Source of the DNA: Candidatus Sulfotelmatobacter sp.
Lineage (GTDB): Bacteria; Acidobacteriota; Terriglobia; Terriglobales; Acidobacteriaceae
Reading direction: 5' to 3'
Assembly: GCA_030039165.1 (NCBI GenBank)
Contig: JASHQM010000050.1
Location: 1-39,568 of the forward strand
DNA length: 39,568 bases
The notes beneath the pieces are model-generated. The model was given only the letters and a program-made list of their open reading frames with translations. It was not told the DNA's origin and ran no database searches. The position numbers and the translations under genes are program-made. Positions 7,858 through 16,766 of the stretch are shown here, piece by piece. Position 1 is the first letter of the stretch, and each line of letters opens with the position of its first letter.

Positions 7858-9919
7858 CTGGGCTCGCGGCTGATGCGGGCGCTTCCGTTTGCGGCCCGGC
7901 GCTCGCCCTAAAGTCGTGCAGCGATAACTCGATTCCGCCAAACTCCGAATGATCGTTTGCTCCGATGCTGAACGCGATGTCGATGGCGTCTCCTGCCAGG
8001 AGCGGTGACTGCTGTAAGCGTTCGGCCATGTGCCAGCCGAGAGCGTCAAAGACGACTTTCGGTTGCCGGTTCTCGGATCTGAATAGAGCGGGCTTAGCTG
8101 CGGCATAACCTTGCTCAGCCGCGGCCTCTTTTTCGTCACGGCGAATCGCAGCGCCGTCGGGATGGCAGCGCGGCGTTAGCAGAATCGCAGCCGCTGTCAA
8201 CTTTTCCGGTCCGTTGAGAACTCCCTCCACAGATGTCATGCCGAACTCGCCGCAACGCGAGTGAGGAACCTGCTGTTGGGCGACGAGCGCGAGCTGTCCG
8301 GGTTCGCCCGCCTTCAGCTTCAGCTTCACATGCTTTTCCTTCAAAATCTTTGGCGGAGCGATCAGGAGAACGCCACGTGTGGTGAACGCCGGCTCGTGAT
8401 TTCCCGCGCCATAGGGCTCGAGTAGCTGAAGCACTTGATACAGGCCGGGAGTAATTTCGTCCAGATCGAGTTCAGCTTCGACTTCGAGCACGGGATCGAA
8501 ATCGGCTGCCGTTAGCCGCGTGCGGGCGAAGGCATCCAGTTCGGCGCGAAGCTGGGGGACATTGGCCGCGGGCATGGAAAATCCGCAGGCATGCGAGTGG
8601 CCGCCGTATCGCGTGAACAAAGCATGAGATGATTCGATCGCTTCGAGCAGATGAAAAGCGCGAATCGAGCGTCCGGAGCCAAACGCTTCCTCACCTTCGC
8701 GCGCGATGACGATTGCCGGCCGGTGGTAACGCTCGACCACGCGTGTGGCCGCGATACCGATTACCCCGCGATGCCATCCTTCGCCATCGACGACGATGCA
8801 GTAGGACTCGCACAAAGTGGGGTCGGCAGCAATGCGCTCTTCGATCGCTTCGATGATGCGGCGCTCTTCTTCCTGGCGCGCGGCGTTGAGCTGGTCGAGC
8901 TTGAAAGCCAGCTCGCGGGCGCGGTTAGCATCCTTCACGCTGAACAATTCAATCACGTCGCGGGCAACGTCCATGCGGCCGGCGGCATTGATACGCGGCG
9001 CAATGCGAAAGGCAACCTCGGTGGAAGTTGGCGGTCGCTTGTTCGATATCTGAGCGAATTCAAGAAGCGCCTTTAACCCCGGATTCACGGCTCGCCGCAG
9101 AGCGTCGAGGCCGAGCCGGGCGAACACGCGGTTCTCGCCGGTAAGAGGAACCGAGTCGGCGATGGTGGCGATCGCGGCCACTTTCATAAAGGATTGCAAC
9201 ATGCGGGCATGATCCCTCGGTTCAAGGCGCTTTTGCATCAGTTCCTGCGCAACTTTGAAGGCCACACCCGCGCCGCAGAGCTGCTTGTAGGGGTATTCGC
9301 ATCCCGCCTGGTTCGGATTCACCACCGCGAAGGCTTTCGGCACGCCTTCCGGCCCGGGCAAATGATGATCGGTCACAATCAGGTCGACTCCCAGACCCTG
9401 CGCGGTTTCCGCCGGAGCGAAAGCGCGGATGCCCATATCGACGCTGATGATCAGGCGGATGCCTGCACTGGAGGCCCGCTCGATCACATCGTCGCGGAGA
9501 TCGTAACCTTCGCGAATGCGGTGCGGCACGTGGAAGTCGGCAGCGCCTCGGCAAAGTTCAATAGCAGTTTTCAGAATAATGACGGCCATTGTGCCGTCCA
9601 CGTCATAGTCGCCATAAATGAGCATCGGCTCTTTGCGTTCGATCGCAGCATCGATGCGGTCGACAGCGGTGCGCATGCCCTTCATCTGTTCAGGAGCGTG
9701 AAGATGATTTACTGAAGGAAACAGAAAGTGGGCTGCCTGTTCGGGAGTATTAACGCCGCGCCGCATCAGCAACCGAGCCAGCGTTTGCAGGGACCTGTGG
9801 CGTTTGGATTGGCTGTGTCTGTGATCGAAAACTCCAAGCCGCAGCTCGGACATGTCGCCCAGCGCAAGAGCGAGACGGTGCACCTGAACCGCGTCGTCAA
9901 CCGCCAGTTGCCAGCGCAC
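7844..9919 (-). CDS. recJ: Single-stranded-DNA-specific exonuclease RecJ
   Basis: This 691-residue protein of the DHH superfamily is a 5'-to-3' single-strand exonuclease for recombination and mismatch repair. Its motifs are DYDVDG at 104-109, D161 in SVDMGIRAF, DHH at 184-186 (VTDHHLPGP), and the DHHA1 signature RYGGHSHACGFSM, followed by an OB-fold region and a long C-terminal extension. Residue 162 is Met where many RecJ proteins have Asn or Cys, a conservative-looking change beside the metal site. The chosen start is GTG, two bases after the stop of the upstream gene at 9922-10398, so the two genes are almost certainly co-transcribed. The 3' end overlaps the convergent multihaem cytochrome gene by 14 bp. 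The Ala/Ser/Pro-rich C-terminus (about the last 20 residues) is probably disordered. Confidence 0.95.
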   Translation of the reverse strand: MRWQLAVDDAVQVHRLALALGDMSELRLGVFDHRHSQSKRHRSLQTLARLLMRRGVNTPEQAAHFLFPSVNHLHAPEQMKGMRTAVDRIDAAIERKEPMLIYGDYDVDGTMAVIILKTAIELCRGAADFHVPHRIREGYDLRDDVIERASSAGIRLIISVDMGIRAFAPAETAQGLGVDLIVTDHHLPGPEGVPKAFAVVNPNQAGCEYPYKQLCGAGVAFKVAQELMQKRLEPRDHARMLQSFMKVAAIATIADSVPLTGENRVFARLGLDALRRAVNPGLKALLEFAQISNKRPPTSTEVAFRIAPRINAAGRMDVARDVIELFSVKDANRARELAFKLDQLNAARQEEERRIIEAIEERIAADPTLCESYCIVVDGEGWHRGVIGIAATRVVERYHRPAIVIAREGEEAFGSGRSIRAFHLLEAIESSHALFTRYGGHSHACGFSMPAANVPQLRAELDAFARTRLTAADFDPVLEVEAELDLDEITPGLYQVLQLLEPYGAGNHEPAFTTRGVLLIAPPKILKEKHVKLKLKAGEPGQLALVAQQQVPHSRCGEFGMTSVEGVLNGPEKLTAAAILLTPRCHPDGAAIRRDEKEAAAEQGYAAAKPALFRSENRQPKVVFDALGWHMAERLQQSPLLAGDAIDIAFSIGANDHSEFGGIELSLHDFRASAGPQTEAPASAASPATAS

Positions 9920-9921
9920 GG

Positions 9922-10398
9922 CTAGAGCTCGTCGTCCTGATCGGGTTCGTCGATGGGAATGGCGCCGAAATCTTCCGAGACTTCCACCAATCGCTGATAG
10001 CGCTCGTACCAGTCGGTGCCTACCTCGCAGAGAAACATCGATCCCTGATAGGCCCAGCCGAGTTGCAGAAACCCGATTTTGCCGATGTGCGCCCGCAGCC
10101 AGCGCGCGTCTTCTGCGTCGTCGCCGTCGGCGAGTTCCGACTGGCCCAGATGCTCAACCAGATCATCGAGCTCTTCGCGCTCCAGCTTCCACGAGTGCAT
10201 GGTGAGAAACGGAGCGTTCGCGGCCTTGGCGAGCTCAACAAAATCCTTCCAACCTTCGGGATTGTCACCCATTTCCCACATGATGCACTGCACCTCTTCG
10301 TAGTCCACGTAGCCGTGGAAGCGGCGCATGCCATGGCCCTCGATGAAGGCAATCATGTCGTCTTTTATGGTGGTGAGATCGTCGGGAATGGGAGACAT
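9922..10398 (-). CDS. Acidic protein of unknown function, upstream of recJ
   Basis: This 158-residue soluble protein is strongly acidic, with an Asp/Glu-rich C-terminus (PIDEPDQDDEL). I do not recognise a family. It has several tryptophans (IMWEMGDNPEGWKDF, MHSWKLE, WLRAH, GWAYQG, TDWYERYQ) and no signal peptide or membrane segment. The stop codon lies two bases before the GTG of recJ on the same strand, so it heads a two-gene unit. Its role may be linked to recJ or simply co-expressed with it. The ATG start is preceded on the minus strand by an AT-rich leader without a strong Shine-Dalgarno. It is real by coding length, composition and tight spacing; the function is open. Confidence 0.8.
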   Translation of the reverse strand: MSPIPDDLTTIKDDMIAFIEGHGMRRFHGYVDYEEVQCIMWEMGDNPEGWKDFVELAKAANAPFLTMHSWKLEREELDDLVEHLGQSELADGDDAEDARWLRAHIGKIGFLQLGWAYQGSMFLCEVGTDWYERYQRLVEVSEDFGAIPIDEPDQDDEL

Positions 10399-10745
10399 AG
10401 ATTGCGGCTAAGCATTCATTGTATGACGTTTGTGCGCGAAGGTGTTAGCTGCAAAGGCCAATGGCCCCAGACACAAAACTTATCGATATCTCGAATTCTC
10501 CAAGGCGTGGATGTGATTTCCGGCTTGCCCGTTTGTCCAGGAGTTGCTGCGATCGACCCACAGACGCCGAGTTATCGTTACTGACTTGGCGCATCCTACG
10601 AACTGCCTGAAGCTGCGGCCAGAACTAAATAAATTCCCAGAAATAAAATTTCTCCTACGGCTTGTAGAATTCCGGTCTAGCCGTTCGTCGTTGTAGTGAA
10701 GGCCGGGCGGAGAACCCAGCCTGAAGGCCTATTACAGGAGAAGAC
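10399..10745. other. 347-bp intergenic region, no gene seen
   Basis: This gap separates the minus-strand recJ unit from the plus-strand ECF42 locus, so it must hold divergent promoters. I see no convincing coding frame. The right half is AT-rich, with a small perfect hairpin at 10639-10653 (AGAAAT, three-base loop, ATTTCT). A good ribosome-binding site, CAGGAG, ends about 5 bases before the ATG at 10746. Confidence 0.5.
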
Positions 10746-11033
10746 ATGCCGCAATATCTGGTTGCCATTCGACATCCCGAAAACTACGACCCGTACAGGA
10801 AGGGGAAGCGATGATTCGCGACATCGGCGCTGCTCGAACACGGCCTTGCCGATGAGGTCGTGCTGCTCGGCGATCCAGTCCTGCTGGGCACGGGGAAGCG
10901 CATCTTTGCAGACGGGACTCCGGCACACGCATTCGAGCTCGTTACCAAGCAAGCTTTGCCGTCTGGCATCATCGTCAATTCCTACAAGGCCTCGGGGGCC
11001 TTTGAAGAACCAATTGTGAAGAACCAACCATAA
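10746..11033 (+). pseudogene. Collapsed YciI/DGPF-DHFR gene pair (remnant)
   Basis: The start reads as a good YciI-family N-terminus: MPQYLVAIRHPENYDPY, with an AGGAGA ribosome-binding site. The frame then hits TGA at 10812-10814. In another frame, 10808-10825 continues as the YciI-like AMIRDI, so a frameshift lies near 10800-10808. From about 10830 the original frame resumes as the C-terminal third of a RibD/DHFR-like protein: LLEHGLADEVVLLGDPVLLGTGKR and onward to TAA at 11031. The simplest reading is a deletion that joined a yciI gene to a downstream dhfr-like gene, removing about 100 residues from each, plus a small indel. Intact copies of both families lie just downstream (11895 and 12308), so this is a dead duplicate of the same cassette. 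Its stop overlaps the ribosome-binding site of the next gene. Confidence 0.75.
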
Positions 11034-11044
11034 GGAGCAACTCA

Positions 11045-11794
11045 ATGCGCTTGATGATGATGATGACCAAAAACTTCGCACTGCTGGTTGTCCTGGGCGT
11101 GGCGTACGTCGGTATGGCGAATCGGGCGACGGCACAGGATGACGCGACACCCTATCCGAAGATGGCTCCGGTCGAACAATATCTAATGGATCGCGACGCG
11201 GAAATCGCTTTGGCCCGCAGCGCCGCTCCAGACGCCATCTCGCACGACGCATCAGTCATTGTCCTAACTCGCCACGGCTACGAAACCGCAGTCGAAGGAA
11301 AAAACGGCTGGGTCTGCTGGGTAGGACGCGGCTGGATGGCCATGTTCGATCATCCTGAATTTTGGAGCCCAAAAGTTCGCGGTGCAGATTGCCTCAACCC
11401 ACCAGCCGCCCGCTCCATTCTGCCGTACGCCTACAAACGCACCGAGCTACTCCTGGCTGGCCATTCCAAACAAGAAGTCATCGCCGCAATCAAATCCGCA
11501 ATCGACAAAAAAGAACTGCCACCCCTGGAGCCGGGAGCAGTGTCTTACATGATGTCGAAGTCGTCCTATCTGACCGATAGCGGCGGCCACAACATGCCAC
11601 ATCTGATGTTCTTCGAATCAGCCAAGGATGATGCCGCTTGGGGCGCGAATGTGCAAACCTCCCCGATTTTGTCAGTTAATTTCTGGTACTTGTCCCCGGA
11701 CGCGTTTCCACAACTCAAGAGTTTTCCTCCTATGGCAGTGTTTTTGGTAGGGGTGGACAAATGGTCCGATGGAACGCCGGCGCCGAGCATGTAA
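11045..11794 (+). CDS. Exported protein of unknown function
   Basis: This 249-residue protein has a signal peptide (about residues 1-31: Met-rich start, hydrophobic LLVVLGVAYVGMA, cleavage near ATAQ-DD). The mature part contains RHGYETAVEGKNGWVCWVGRGW, then a region with YAYKRTELLLAGHS, and ends in a hydrophobic, Pro-rich stretch. I do not recognise a named domain; similar exported proteins occur in soil bacteria as hypotheticals. The ATG has a strong AAGGAG ribosome-binding site and follows the YciI/DHFR remnant by 11 bp, so it was probably part of that operon. It now sits between the dead and live copies of the cassette, about 100 bp before the intact yciI gene. A link to the ECF42 sigma factor is possible by position only. 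Confidence 0.8.
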   Translation: MRLMMMMTKNFALLVVLGVAYVGMANRATAQDDATPYPKMAPVEQYLMDRDAEIALARSAAPDAISHDASVIVLTRHGYETAVEGKNGWVCWVGRGWMAMFDHPEFWSPKVRGADCLNPPAARSILPYAYKRTELLLAGHSKQEVIAAIKSAIDKKELPPLEPGAVSYMMSKSSYLTDSGGHNMPHLMFFESAKDDAAWGANVQTSPILSVNFWYLSPDAFPQLKSFPPMAVFLVGVDKWSDGTPAPSM

Positions 11795-11894
11795 AACGCC
11801 AGCGAGAAATGTTAAGTTCGCGCCAGGCAAAAATAGAAATTCAGAAAAGTAGCGGCCCTCACGGGGAGTCCGCTCAATACTCGAGGAGCAAACA

Positions 11895-12311
11895 ATGCGT
11901 TTCATGATGATCATTTTTCCCAAAGACTACGCAACTGCAAAAGCCGGCACCGTGCCCAACCTCAAAGACATGAATAGGATGGGGAAATATAACGAGCAAC
12001 TACAGAAGGCCGGTGTGCTGCTCGCGCTCGACGGTCTCACTCCGCCCTCGACAATGAGCGCGCGGATCACCTTCAAAGACGGAAAATCGAAAGTTACCGA
12101 CGGCCCGTTTACCGAATCGAAAGAGGTGGTCGGCGGCTTTTGGATTATTCAGGTGAAATCGCGTGAGGAGGCGCTCGAATGGGCCTCGCGCATTCCCGGA
12201 AACGATAACGAAATGATCGAAGTTCGCCGATTGTTTGACATCACTGACTTTCCCGCCGACGTTCAGAAGCAGATCATGGAGAATTTCGGCGAGGGCGGAG
12301 AGAAGCAATGA
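11895..12311 (+). CDS. YciI-family (DGPF-domain) protein
   Basis: This 138-residue YciI/YCII-related protein belongs to the type linked to ECF42 sigma factors. The DGPF signature is present in KVTDGPFTESKEVVGGFWI at about residues 73-91. The fold is a small ferredoxin-like alpha/beta domain; enzymatic activity is unproven for most members. The ATG has a clear GAGGAG ribosome-binding site. Its stop overlaps the start of the DHFR-like gene by 4 bp (ATGA), so the two are translationally coupled, and the sigma factor follows. Published work on Streptomyces ECF42 factors describes DGPF proteins as their conserved partners and targets, which fits here. The substrate or signal is unknown. Confidence 0.9.
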   Translation: MRFMMIIFPKDYATAKAGTVPNLKDMNRMGKYNEQLQKAGVLLALDGLTPPSTMSARITFKDGKSKVTDGPFTESKEVVGGFWIIQVKSREEALEWASRIPGNDNEMIEVRRLFDITDFPADVQKQIMENFGEGGEKQ

Positions 12312-12862
12312 GAAGGCTAATCTACGCAATCAACATTACCCTGGACGGCTGTGTTGACCACACCAAACAACTTGCTGATGATGAAACACACGAATATTTC
12401 ACACAGCTCTTGCGGGAGGTTGATCTGCTCGCCTTTGGGCGAAAGACCTATCAATTGATGGTTCCTTTTTGGCCGGAGGTCGCAAAAAGCCAGAATATGA
12501 GCAAAGCATCGAACGACTTTGCTCGAGTGTTTGACTCCATTGAGAGGGTTGTTTTTTCACGCTCGTTGGATGGCCCTGAAGATAAGAAAACGATAATTGT
12601 TCGAACGGACCTCCGCGACGAAATACTTAAATTGAAGAAGGAACCGGGCAAGAACATTTTGGTCGGTGGAGTAGATGTTCCTTCACAGTTAATCGAGCTT
12701 GGACTAGTGGATGAATATCGTTTTGTCATCCAGCCGATCGTTGCAGGAGAAGGCAGACGGTTGATGGAGGGCGTCAGTCTGTCCGAGAAACTGCAATTAA
12801 AGCTTGTCGAGTCAAAGATTCTTAAATCAGGATGTGTTGCGCTTCGTTACTTGAAACAGTGA
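12308..12862 (+). CDS. Dihydrofolate reductase-family (RibD C-terminal domain) protein
   Basis: This 184-residue protein of the DHFR/RibD_C superfamily is probably an NAD(P)H-dependent reductase of unknown substrate. Family features are the N-terminal strand RRLIYAINITLDGCVD, LLAFGRKTYQLM at about residues 42-53, GKNILVGGVDVPSQLIELGLVDEYRFVIQPIVAGEGRRL at 118-156, and a final strand CVALRYLK. It lacks the features of a folate-pathway DHFR, so a role in folate synthesis is unlikely. It overlaps the YciI gene by 4 bp and lies 46 bp before the ECF42 sigma factor. The truncated copy at 10830-11033 matches its C-terminal third at family level. Confidence 0.9.
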   Translation: MRRLIYAINITLDGCVDHTKQLADDETHEYFTQLLREVDLLAFGRKTYQLMVPFWPEVAKSQNMSKASNDFARVFDSIERVVFSRSLDGPEDKKTIIVRTDLRDEILKLKKEPGKNILVGGVDVPSQLIELGLVDEYRFVIQPIVAGEGRRLMEGVSLSEKLQLKLVESKILKSGCVALRYLKQ

Positions 12863-12908
12863 CAGCAGACTAAGGCTTCGAGCACCGCAACGTCGTAGAC
12901 TGGGTTGC

Positions 12909-14189
12909 ATGAGCGATGTAGCCAAGACCATTGAGGCCGTGTGGAGGATCGAATCCACACGCCTCATCGCCGCCATTGCCCGCGTCACCCGCGATATCGG
13001 CATTGCCGAGGAGCTGGCCCAGGACGCGCTGGTGACTGCCCTCGAACTGTGGCCTGAGGAAGGCATCCCTGACAATCCCGGGGCATGGCTGATGACGGCA
13101 GCGAAGCGGCGCGCGATTGATTCGTTGCGGCGTGGCCGCATGCTCATCCAAAAGCATGAAGAGGTTGCCCGCGAGCTTGAATTCCAACAGCAGCAACTGG
13201 GCGATGCCTTGGAGCACTCCTTGGAACAGGTGATCGATGATGACGTGCTGCGGCTCATCTTCACCGCGTGTCATCCCGTGCTTGCGATGGAAGGCCGCAT
13301 CGCGCTCACGTTGCGTTTGGTCGGCGGTCTTACCACGGCGGAGATCGCTCGTGCGTTTCTTGTGCCGGAAAAGACGCTGGGCCAGCGGATCTCCCGTGCC
13401 AAGAAGACCCTCTCGGAGGCACATGTTCCTTTTGAGACGCCGAGCGGGGACGAACTGCGTCGCAGGGTTGAGTCCGTACTCATGGTCATCTACCTCATCT
13501 TCAACGAGGGATACACGGCAACCTCGGGTGATGAATGGATGCGGGCGGAGCTCGCGGAAGAAGCGCTGCGGCTGGGGCGCATGCTGGTGCAACTTCTTCC
13601 CGGCGAATCGGAAGTCCACGCACTTCTCGCTCTCATGGAACTGCAGGCATCGCGCAACGCGGCGCGCCGGGGCAAAAACGGCGAGGCCGTCTTGTTGCCG
13701 GATCAGGACCGCTCGCTGTGGGACTGCGCGCAGATCCAGCGCGGAATGACCGCGCTCGAACAAGCTCGAAGACTGGGCGGTGGTGCAAAACCCTACGCGC
13801 TGCAGGCAGGCATTGCCGCATGTCACATGCGCGCCTGCACCGCCGAAGAGACAGACTGGGAGCGAATCGTTGTTCTCTACGACGCCCTGCTCGAAATCAA
13901 TCCATCTCCAGTCGTGGCGCTCAATCGCGCAGTCGCCGTGGGCATGGCGCAAGGCCCAGCCGCAGGACTCGACGCACTCGACCGAGCCGCCGCGCTCGCC
14001 GGTGATTCTGCGCTAGCCGACTACCATCTCTTTCCAAGCGTTCGCGGAGACCTGCTGATTAAGATGGGCAAGCTTTCTGAAGCACGTGAAGAAATCCAAC
14101 GCGCCATCGCAATGACGAAGAACCTGCGGGAACAGGAATTGCTGGCGAACAGGTTGAAACAGTTGGGGAAGGGGACCTTCTCCGTGTAG
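12909..14189 (+). CDS. ECF RNA polymerase sigma factor, ECF42 (SigJ-like) type
   Basis: This is a 426-residue extracytoplasmic-function sigma factor with a long C-terminal extension. Sigma region 2 covers about residues 10-80 (AIARVTRDIGIAEELAQDALVTALE, then AWLMTAAKRRAIDSLRR). Region 4 covers about 115-170 (ALTLRLVGGLTTAEIARAFLV, KTLGQRISRAKKTL). The extension holds the family marks YLIFNEGYTATSG near 193 and LLPDQDRSLWDCAQI near 260, followed by a TPR-like helical tail. This layout is the ECF42 group, in which the C-terminal domain, not a classical anti-sigma factor, is thought to control activity. No anti-sigma gene is visible nearby. It closes an operon with YciI and DHFR-like proteins, its usual partners. 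Confidence 0.93.
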   Translation: MSDVAKTIEAVWRIESTRLIAAIARVTRDIGIAEELAQDALVTALELWPEEGIPDNPGAWLMTAAKRRAIDSLRRGRMLIQKHEEVARELEFQQQQLGDALEHSLEQVIDDDVLRLIFTACHPVLAMEGRIALTLRLVGGLTTAEIARAFLVPEKTLGQRISRAKKTLSEAHVPFETPSGDELRRRVESVLMVIYLIFNEGYTATSGDEWMRAELAEEALRLGRMLVQLLPGESEVHALLALMELQASRNAARRGKNGEAVLLPDQDRSLWDCAQIQRGMTALEQARRLGGGAKPYALQAGIAACHMRACTAEETDWERIVVLYDALLEINPSPVVALNRAVAVGMAQGPAAGLDALDRAAALAGDSALADYHLFPSVRGDLLIKMGKLSEAREEIQRAIAMTKNLREQELLANRLKQLGKGTFSV

Positions 14190-14316
14190 GTGTGGTTCTG
14201 TCCTTTGAGAGGCGCTAACCGCCATTAACTCGCGAATGGTCGCTCAAACCGAAAATTGTGGCCGCGTGGTCGGCGGTACAAGGGATTCATGAGCTGGGTT
14301 CAGGTCTACACCATTA

Positions 14317-16467
14317 CTACCGCATGGAAGCGCGGAACAGATAATACTCATTGATCGGCCGATCGTCGCTGAGCGCCGGGGTTCGCGGGGACAAAGAGGC
14401 TAATTTGTTCACCGGTACTTCGTGGCGCAACAGATTCGCGAAGACCACTTCCGGATCGTTGCCCGGCCCCCATTCCATCATGTCAGTGGCTGCTGCGGCG
14501 GGAAGATGTTCAGTCAGTTCTTTCGCCGTCCAGGGATGAATTGGCTGGTCGCTGGCCAGGAAGTGGAATCCCCAAACCGTCCCGTAGCTGAAGGCGCGTA
14601 CGTAGGGGAAGGATTGGCTCAGAGCGCGCGTGACGGCTGTTACGTCCTCGGGGTCGCCATACGGCAGCCACTGTTGCAGGATTCCGCCGCTGCGCAGGCG
14701 CTGCCGCGCAATCGCGTAGAAGTCTTCGGAATAGAGCAAGCTCGAACCGGCCGCCTCTACCGGCGGCGGTGGATCGATCGTGATTACATCGTACTGGCGA
14801 TCGGTACGTTCCAAATAGCGGCGGCCATCGTCGACAACAACGTGCGATAGCGGCGAATTCAATACTTCGACTGCATCTTTGTGAAAAAAACCAAATAGAC
14901 GCGGTACGCTCGGAACCAACTCCACAACTGTGACCGGAACTCCCCAGGAACGAAGGGAGCGAAATGTGGTTCCCATGCCGAAGCAGATCACCAGAGCGTC
15001 CTGAGGAGGATGGGGCAGGGAGGCCAGAGGCAGATGGGCCATCATTTTTGTAATGGGCGTCAAAGCTGTCATCGTGTAGCCATTGATCAGCAAAAACTTC
15101 TGCATGCCGCTTCCCGTAGCGATCACGGTCGCGGTGGAGTCCCTCATGACCTCACCGCGGTTGGCATAAAGCTGCTCGTAGCTCTTGCTGCCCAGCAACA
15201 TTCCCACAACCAGCGGCAAGAACGCATAGGCGACAATCCGGGGAACCAGACCTCCGGATCGCGCGGTAGACATCATCGGCCGGGTGCCAACGATCAGCCA
15301 CGGCAACGATAACAACAGCAGCGACCAGCGCTCGCTCATCCACGGCAAGAGCATGAAGCCGGCAATAAGTGGGCCTAGAATGCAACCCAGAACATTGATT
15401 GCATAGGCCTTCCCCGCCTTGGCAGGATTTCCGCCGGCCCAACGATCCACCAACATTGGGGTGACGAAGCCAAGCATGCCCGCGAAGGGCGCAATGCCAC
15501 AGGCCAGCCGCAAGAAGGGATTAATCATTAGCTTGGGATTCACGACTACCAGAGGCAATAGTGCGAATATCGCCAGCATGATCCACAGCAGGTGATTCTC
15601 CTTACCTTCGCCCGCGCTCCAGTATCGGTAGATCCGCGAGCCCAGAAATGTGGCCGCCAAGTAGATCCCGAGAATAGTGGCAAAGGCATAGACGACCGTG
15701 CCGAGATAAGGGGTGAATTGCCGCACCCAGACGACTTCCATCCCCATGCTTGTGAGGCCGGATGCGAACAGCAAAGCGAGAAGTGAATTGTCGCTTCTGC
15801 TGGGGACCTCCGGCTCGCTTGCGATCGGAGCTGTCTCAACGGATTCTTTCTTTTCCGACCTCATCGAGGCATCCACTGCCAGCACGGCGATCAGACCATT
15901 GCAAACAGCGCCAATCTTGAGCGTGCCGTGAAATCCAAGAAGTTCAATTAAGAACAGCGGCATAACCGTGCCAACCAGCCCGCCCATGACATTTGCCATG
16001 TAGAGATAGCTGAAGGAGCGCGATGCTTCGTGCGGCAGCATGCGTTTGATGGCCAGCATGCCCACAGGGATGGTGGCCCCCATCAGCGTGCACCATGGAA
16101 GAAGCGCGATCGCCACCGAGACGCCAGAGACAACGTAATATCCGGCAGAAGAGGTAGAACCCAGCTTTTCCAGAACGCTGCGGCCGATGCTTAGTTCGTA
16201 AGGCACCACAATGCCCGAGACTCCGATCAATAGCTCGATGGCGGCATACAGCCGGAGCGTGGGAATACCCAGGTTGTGGCCGCGGCTGCGTATCCATTCT
16301 CCGATGGCCCAGGAGCCCAGGCCCAGTCCGCCCATGAATACCGAGAGCACAATCGACACCATCGCCGTGGTGACGCCGAACTGCGCCATCGACAAGCGCA
16401 GCCACACCAGCTCATAAAGAAGACTGCAGAAACCGGAAAGGAAAAAAAAGATGAAGTACCAAACCAC
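14317..16467 (-). CDS. Membrane-embedded spermidine synthase-like protein
   Basis: This protein joins an N-terminal block of about 12 hydrophobic segments to a C-terminal SAM-dependent aminopropyltransferase-like domain. In the latter, ICFGMGTTFRSLRSWG, VELVPSVPRLFG, VVVDDGRRYLERT and DVITIDPPPPVEAAGSSLLYSEDFY resemble the spermidine synthase nucleotide-binding and catalytic loops. The acceptor is unknown; such fusions are widespread and only some make polyamines. I start at GTG 16467 (716 residues, MVWYFIFFFLSGFCSLLYELVWLR), which has AGAGGA 6 bases upstream and begins right at the first membrane helix. The frame is open for another 71 codons but that stretch looks non-coding. This start leaves about 300 bp for divergent promoters towards purB. 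Confidence 0.85.
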   Translation of the reverse strand: MVWYFIFFFLSGFCSLLYELVWLRLSMAQFGVTTAMVSIVLSVFMGGLGLGSWAIGEWIRSRGHNLGIPTLRLYAAIELLIGVSGIVVPYELSIGRSVLEKLGSTSSAGYYVVSGVSVAIALLPWCTLMGATIPVGMLAIKRMLPHEASRSFSYLYMANVMGGLVGTVMPLFLIELLGFHGTLKIGAVCNGLIAVLAVDASMRSEKKESVETAPIASEPEVPSRSDNSLLALLFASGLTSMGMEVVWVRQFTPYLGTVVYAFATILGIYLAATFLGSRIYRYWSAGEGKENHLLWIMLAIFALLPLVVVNPKLMINPFLRLACGIAPFAGMLGFVTPMLVDRWAGGNPAKAGKAYAINVLGCILGPLIAGFMLLPWMSERWSLLLLSLPWLIVGTRPMMSTARSGGLVPRIVAYAFLPLVVGMLLGSKSYEQLYANRGEVMRDSTATVIATGSGMQKFLLINGYTMTALTPITKMMAHLPLASLPHPPQDALVICFGMGTTFRSLRSWGVPVTVVELVPSVPRLFGFFHKDAVEVLNSPLSHVVVDDGRRYLERTDRQYDVITIDPPPPVEAAGSSLLYSEDFYAIARQRLRSGGILQQWLPYGDPEDVTAVTRALSQSFPYVRAFSYGTVWGFHFLASDQPIHPWTAKELTEHLPAAAATDMMEWGPGNDPEVVFANLLRHEVPVNKLASLSPRTPALSDDRPINEYYLFRASMR

Positions 16468-16766
16468 AGCCGTCCTCTTTCTGGCTCCATAAGCGGCCAA
16501 ACACCGGCACGCCAATACGACCGCGTCCGTCACAGGCACGATTGTGAGCCTGGGTAAAGCTTTCTCACACTTTGGTGAACGGACACAAGTAACTTTGGTG
16601 TAGAAGAACTCCGGCGTGGTGGTTATTAGCATGAATCGTTGATGCCGCAGCCGTGCCCGCCACAACTCCGCCCAATACAATCTCCGACACTGGCCTCTTT
16701 TCCCTCACTCCATTTAGAATCCTCTGTCCCGCTGTTGATTGGGATTCACAGGAGGTGCGCTCAGCC
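16468..16766. other. Divergent intergenic region (spermidine synthase-like / purB)
   Basis: With the start codons chosen here, 299 bp separate two divergent genes. The region must hold both promoters. I see no gene and no clear operator. TCACA-like and TGTGA-like words occur at 16543-16578, but their spacings (13 and 9 bp) do not match the 11-bp arrays found elsewhere. GGAGGT at 16751-16756 is the purB ribosome-binding site. Confidence 0.45.

Noticed and set aside
10812..10814. In-frame TGA in the YciI/DHFR remnant read as selenocysteine
   Set aside because: No SECIS-like element is seen, the two halves come from different families, and a frameshift is also present; decay explains it better.
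10677..11252. 191-codon minus-strand frame over the pseudogene region
   Set aside because: Its translation is Arg/Pro/Ser-rich, matches nothing, and runs opposite to recognisable YciI and DHFR fragments.
12870..13952. 360-codon open frame antisense to the sigma factor
   Set aside because: The plus strand encodes a clear ECF42 protein; the antisense product has no recognisable motif.
16543..16578. TCACA and TGTGA words before the spermidine synthase-like gene
   Set aside because: Start-to-start spacings are 13 and 9 bp, not 11, and no palindrome of CRP length is formed.
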